From the NCBI GenBank assembly GCA_041552055.1, contig JBFELO010000208.1, positions 1 to 6,797 on the forward strand: a stretch of 6,797 nucleotides of DNA, in the 5' to 3' direction. The stretch comes from JBFELO01 sp041552055. Its GTDB lineage: Bacteria > Acidobacteriota > Thermoanaerobaculia > Thermoanaerobaculales > Sulfomarinibacteraceae. Under the pieces are notes generated by a model, which was not told where the DNA came from, searched no databases, and was given only the letters and a program-made list of their open reading frames with translations. Made by a program: the position numbers and the translations under genes. Of the stretch, positions 6,301 through 6,797 are shown one piece after another (the stretch's first letter is position 1; each line of letters starts with the position of its first letter).

Positions 6301-6797
6301 GACTACGACGAAAACGGCAATGTCGTGGGCATCACCGATCCGAACGGCAACACGACCCGCTTCGAGTACGATGTCGTCGATCGCCCCATCCACAAGATCT
6401 TCGCCGACGGCACGCAACTGTCGTACACCTACGGCCACGCCGGGCTGCTCGAGAGCCGCACCAACGCCCGGGGTGTCGTCGCGAGCCATACGTACGATGA
6501 AAACCACAACCTGACCGGTGTCAGCTACTCGGATGCAACGCCCTCCGTGGTCTACCAGTACGACGCGACACACCGTCTGATTGAACGGCAGGACGGTGCG
6601 GGCACCTTCGCCTTTGCCTACGACGCGGAGTCACGGCTCACGACCGTGGACGGGCCGTGGTCAAACGACACGCTCACCTACACCTACGACGCGCTCGGGC
6701 GGCGAGTGGGTCTCGCGGTGGAGGGCAGTGCGGCGGTCGCGCATGACTACGACACGTTGGGCCGCCTGACAGAAATCGCCCGAGGGGCCAGCACCCA
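3355..6797 (+). CDS. Giant exported TPR / C39 peptidase-like / YD (RHS) repeat protein, 3' end outside window
   Basis: One frame of 1147 codons runs without a stop from ATG 3355 to the right edge. Domains in order: a basic N-region (1-35) and a hydrophobic segment about 36-56 (LLTVLLGIFATLCFAFMLPAV) ending near VSAAD, a signal peptide or anchor; a TPR-like helical region (about 126-252, with HEYDRAVELFKAHVEEFPDS); a C39 peptidase-like domain (about 255-388) with Cys265, His344 and Asp360; a double-glycine-like motif (396-407); a Gly/Cys-rich linker (408-438); a YD entry domain (WSVNMHNLNLYVTDTP, then Gly-Lys-Trp at 487-490); early YD repeats (578-650); a non-repeat insert with Cys709 and Cys714; and a regular YD array from 812 onward. 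YD/RHS proteins typically build a hollow beta-barrel shell around a C-terminal cargo, and the cargo region is not in the window. The start is favoured by the promoter and a weak purine run (GAGAAG, GACGGA). A TGA at 3292-3294 limits extension; TTG 3337 and ATG 3388 are alternatives. It could be a surface protein, a toxin or a developmental adhesin. Confidence 0.9.
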   Translation, partial: MLDSATHSPRSMEPHGRSVSRPVRESCEGIAWWVRGLLTVLLGIFATLCFAFMLPAVRVSAADLDADTVSRIRPSVKALDLSRPPTIEELMAAGQFGGLLYPTRDAIPVRATAKSTDAELTRGEKINLSFANAIQHWNEHEYDRAVELFKAHVEEFPDSPWASEAVLHVGCDARYNGRFSEAEDRFDWVIRENTGSSHYGSRMLLNKARQRLAILRVLQNDIAASLDLFAAMKRESPDWRHRTYASSWMLRLPNTRSDRLTMLNCGADALALILRRDGRPSEAEDVARMIPPTPDGQSLADLAAIASEFGYTPVGLRIAADDLSSLPLPAIVHLTGAGPATGGHYWVLESVQNEDLQLADPQSGGRYHQTRKEFSREWDGQALVMWDIGALPGTRLDRVEMQGVAGGCCGAPPPLGDLGATGENGGERANGPEGPGCGAPTWSVNMHNLNLYVTDTPIWYRSPFGPQMAITLSYNSQSAIAHNEVFGNKWQFNFATYVIEDPAGTATVFMPDGRRDQYFADGTGSYVQPHRVFNTLVKIAAHHFELRFPDDTVYVYTRPTSSLQPLLTEIRDANGQSLTFAYDSLVQLTTITDPQGRSTTLTHNGDGLVTRVTDPFGRFAEFVYDADRNLVKITDMGGYWSSFTYDEDIYLTSIEDPRGVWDFWVEPSDDSRGDPDEYPPPGGVMWGNYRITVTNPLGGTEEYFYYGGCDDVTCTGQSWYVSPRDYIPWQSETINNFRSPAPKTRYYSHEIPQRRHIGEVVYPDESSVRYGFDASGNRTSVTDSEGHTWNYTHNDKGSVTSATSPNGSAALFTYDANGVDLLQVEDANGTVSYTYDTAHHVTSATDRLGNTTTFTHNSFGQVTSRTDPLGVVTMYAYDAGQRLAQVIVDGTLVEVFTHDPLGRVVTHTSPSGMVRSFTYDDLDHLISIVFPEGRSTEFTYEDCCPFLLAAVSERSGKTTTYSYDALKRKIRITDPDSGTERYDYDENGNVVGITDPNGNTTRFEYDVVDRPIHKIFADGTQLSYTYGHAGLLESRTNARGVVASHTYDENHNLTGVSYSDATPSVVYQYDATHRLIERQDGAGTFAFAYDAESRLTTVDGPWSNDTLTYTYDALGRRVGLAVEGSAAVAHDYDTLGRLTEIARGAST
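3730..4110 (+). other. TPR-like helical region of the YD-repeat protein
   Basis: Residues about 126-252 are predicted mainly helical by eye. The segment ANAIQHWNEHEYDRAVELFK followed by AHVEEFPDSPWASEAVLHVG has the spacing of a tetratricopeptide repeat (small residue, Tyr/Phe, Ala, hydrophobic, then the Pro that ends the repeat). A second unit reads YNGRFSEAEDRFDWVIREN, and a third weaker one lies around DIAASLDLFAAMKRESPDW. TPRs bind proteins; here the region sits between the export signal and the peptidase-like domain and may present or regulate the latter. The boundaries are approximate. Confidence 0.65.
4120..4518 (+). other. C39 peptidase-like domain within the YD-repeat protein
   Basis: Residues about 256-388 match the papain-like C39 fold, the cysteine peptidase that usually cuts double-glycine leaders of bacteriocins. 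LNCGADALALIL holds the nucleophile Cys265 (codon 4147-4149), GGHYWVLES holds His344 (4384-4386), and LADPQSGG holds Asp360 (4432-4434). The spacings of 79 and 16 residues equal those I remember for ComA (Cys17, His96, Asp112). The oxyanion-hole Gln expected six residues before the Cys is Arg259 here. The triad argues for a working enzyme and the missing Gln argues for weak or altered activity. The usual ABC exporter domains are absent; the domain is fused instead to TPR and YD modules. Confidence 0.75.
4540..4575 (+). other. Double-glycine leader-like motif at the C39/YD junction
   Basis: Residues 396-407 read LDRVEMQGVAGG. Counting back from the second Gly, Leu is at -12, Glu at -8, Met at -7, Val at -4 and Gly-Gly at -2/-1. 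This fits the double-glycine leader consensus LSxxELxxIxGG recognised by C39 peptidases. It lies 8 residues after the end of the C39-like domain and is followed directly by CCGAPPP and a flexible Gly-rich linker, so it could be an internal cleavage site. No processing can be shown from sequence. Confidence 0.4.
5788..6753 (+). repeat. YD (RHS) repeat array, 21-residue / 63-base pitch
   Basis: Aromatic-x-Tyr-Asp motifs occur at residues 812 FTYD, 833 YTYD, 854 FTHN, 875 YAYD, 896 FTHD, 917 FTYD, 938 FTYE, 961 YSYD, 982 YDYD, 1003 FEYD, 1024 YTYG, 1045 HTYD, 1067 YQYD, 1087 FAYD, 1109 YTYD and 1130 HDYD. The pitch is 21 residues for most steps, with one 23-residue step after 938 and small slips near 1067-1109. 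'Gly-Asn-x-Thr' or 'DPxG' elements lie between many of the motifs. This is the carbohydrate-associated/RHS YD repeat that builds a beta-strand spiral shell. The DNA copies are diverged, so the repeat is a protein repeat, not a recent DNA duplication. It continues to the window edge. Confidence 0.92.

Noticed and set aside
5944..6573. 209-codon open frame on the - strand
   Set aside because: Antisense shadow of the YD array; its Val/Gly/Arg repeats mirror the repeated YD codons.
5788..6753. Regular 63-base spacing that could be taken for a DNA tandem repeat or CRISPR array
   Set aside because: The units are diverged at base level, there are no identical repeats with unique spacers, and the rhythm is that of a continuous coding frame with YD motifs.

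Overview
The window is 6797 bases of GC-rich bacterial DNA, with every supported gene on the + strand. The taxon cannot be fixed from sequence alone. GC-rich codon use, an Opp/Dpp-type ABC transporter and a giant exported YD-repeat protein with an internal C39 peptidase-like domain would suit Planctomycetota, Acidobacteriota or Myxococcota. That placement is inference from memory of where such proteins occur.

Layout. (1) Bases 1-140 hold the N-terminal half of a 'four helix bundle' (S23-like) protein whose reading frame loses family similarity and runs into the next gene, so it looks like a decayed remnant. (2) Bases 150-3223 form a tight three-gene operon. It contains an unrecognised membrane-anchored or secreted 377-residue protein, then the two ATPases of an oligopeptide/dipeptide ABC importer (OppD-like and OppF-like). 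The genes overlap by 11 and 8 bases, so translational coupling is likely. No permease or substrate-binding protein is in the window. The first gene starts 6 bases after a TACAAT box and has no Shine-Dalgarno sequence, so it may be leaderless. (3) A 131-base gap (3224-3354) carries a good sigma70-type promoter (TTGACT-17-TATCTT), so the next gene is probably its own transcription unit. No convincing terminator was seen there. (4) From 3355 to the right edge runs one uninterrupted reading frame of 1147 codons, still open at base 6797. It encodes, in order, a signal/anchor segment, a TPR-like helical region, a C39 peptidase-like domain, a Gly/Cys-rich linker, a YD-protein entry domain, and a long array of YD (RHS) repeats at a nearly constant 21-residue pitch.

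The most interesting signal is in the giant protein. Its C39-like domain has Cys265, His344 and Asp360 at the spacing I remember for the ComA peptidase triad (79 and 16 residues). Just after this domain, at the junction with the YD shell, sits LDRVEMQGVAGG, which resembles the double-glycine leader that C39 peptidases cut. This suggests the protein may carry both protease and cleavage site, and might release its YD shell by self-processing. One conserved C39 residue, the oxyanion Gln six residues before the Cys, appears to be Arg here, so the activity is uncertain. The C-terminus, where a toxin or other variable domain would lie, is outside the window.

The opp-type operon and the YD gene show no obvious functional link beyond adjacency.
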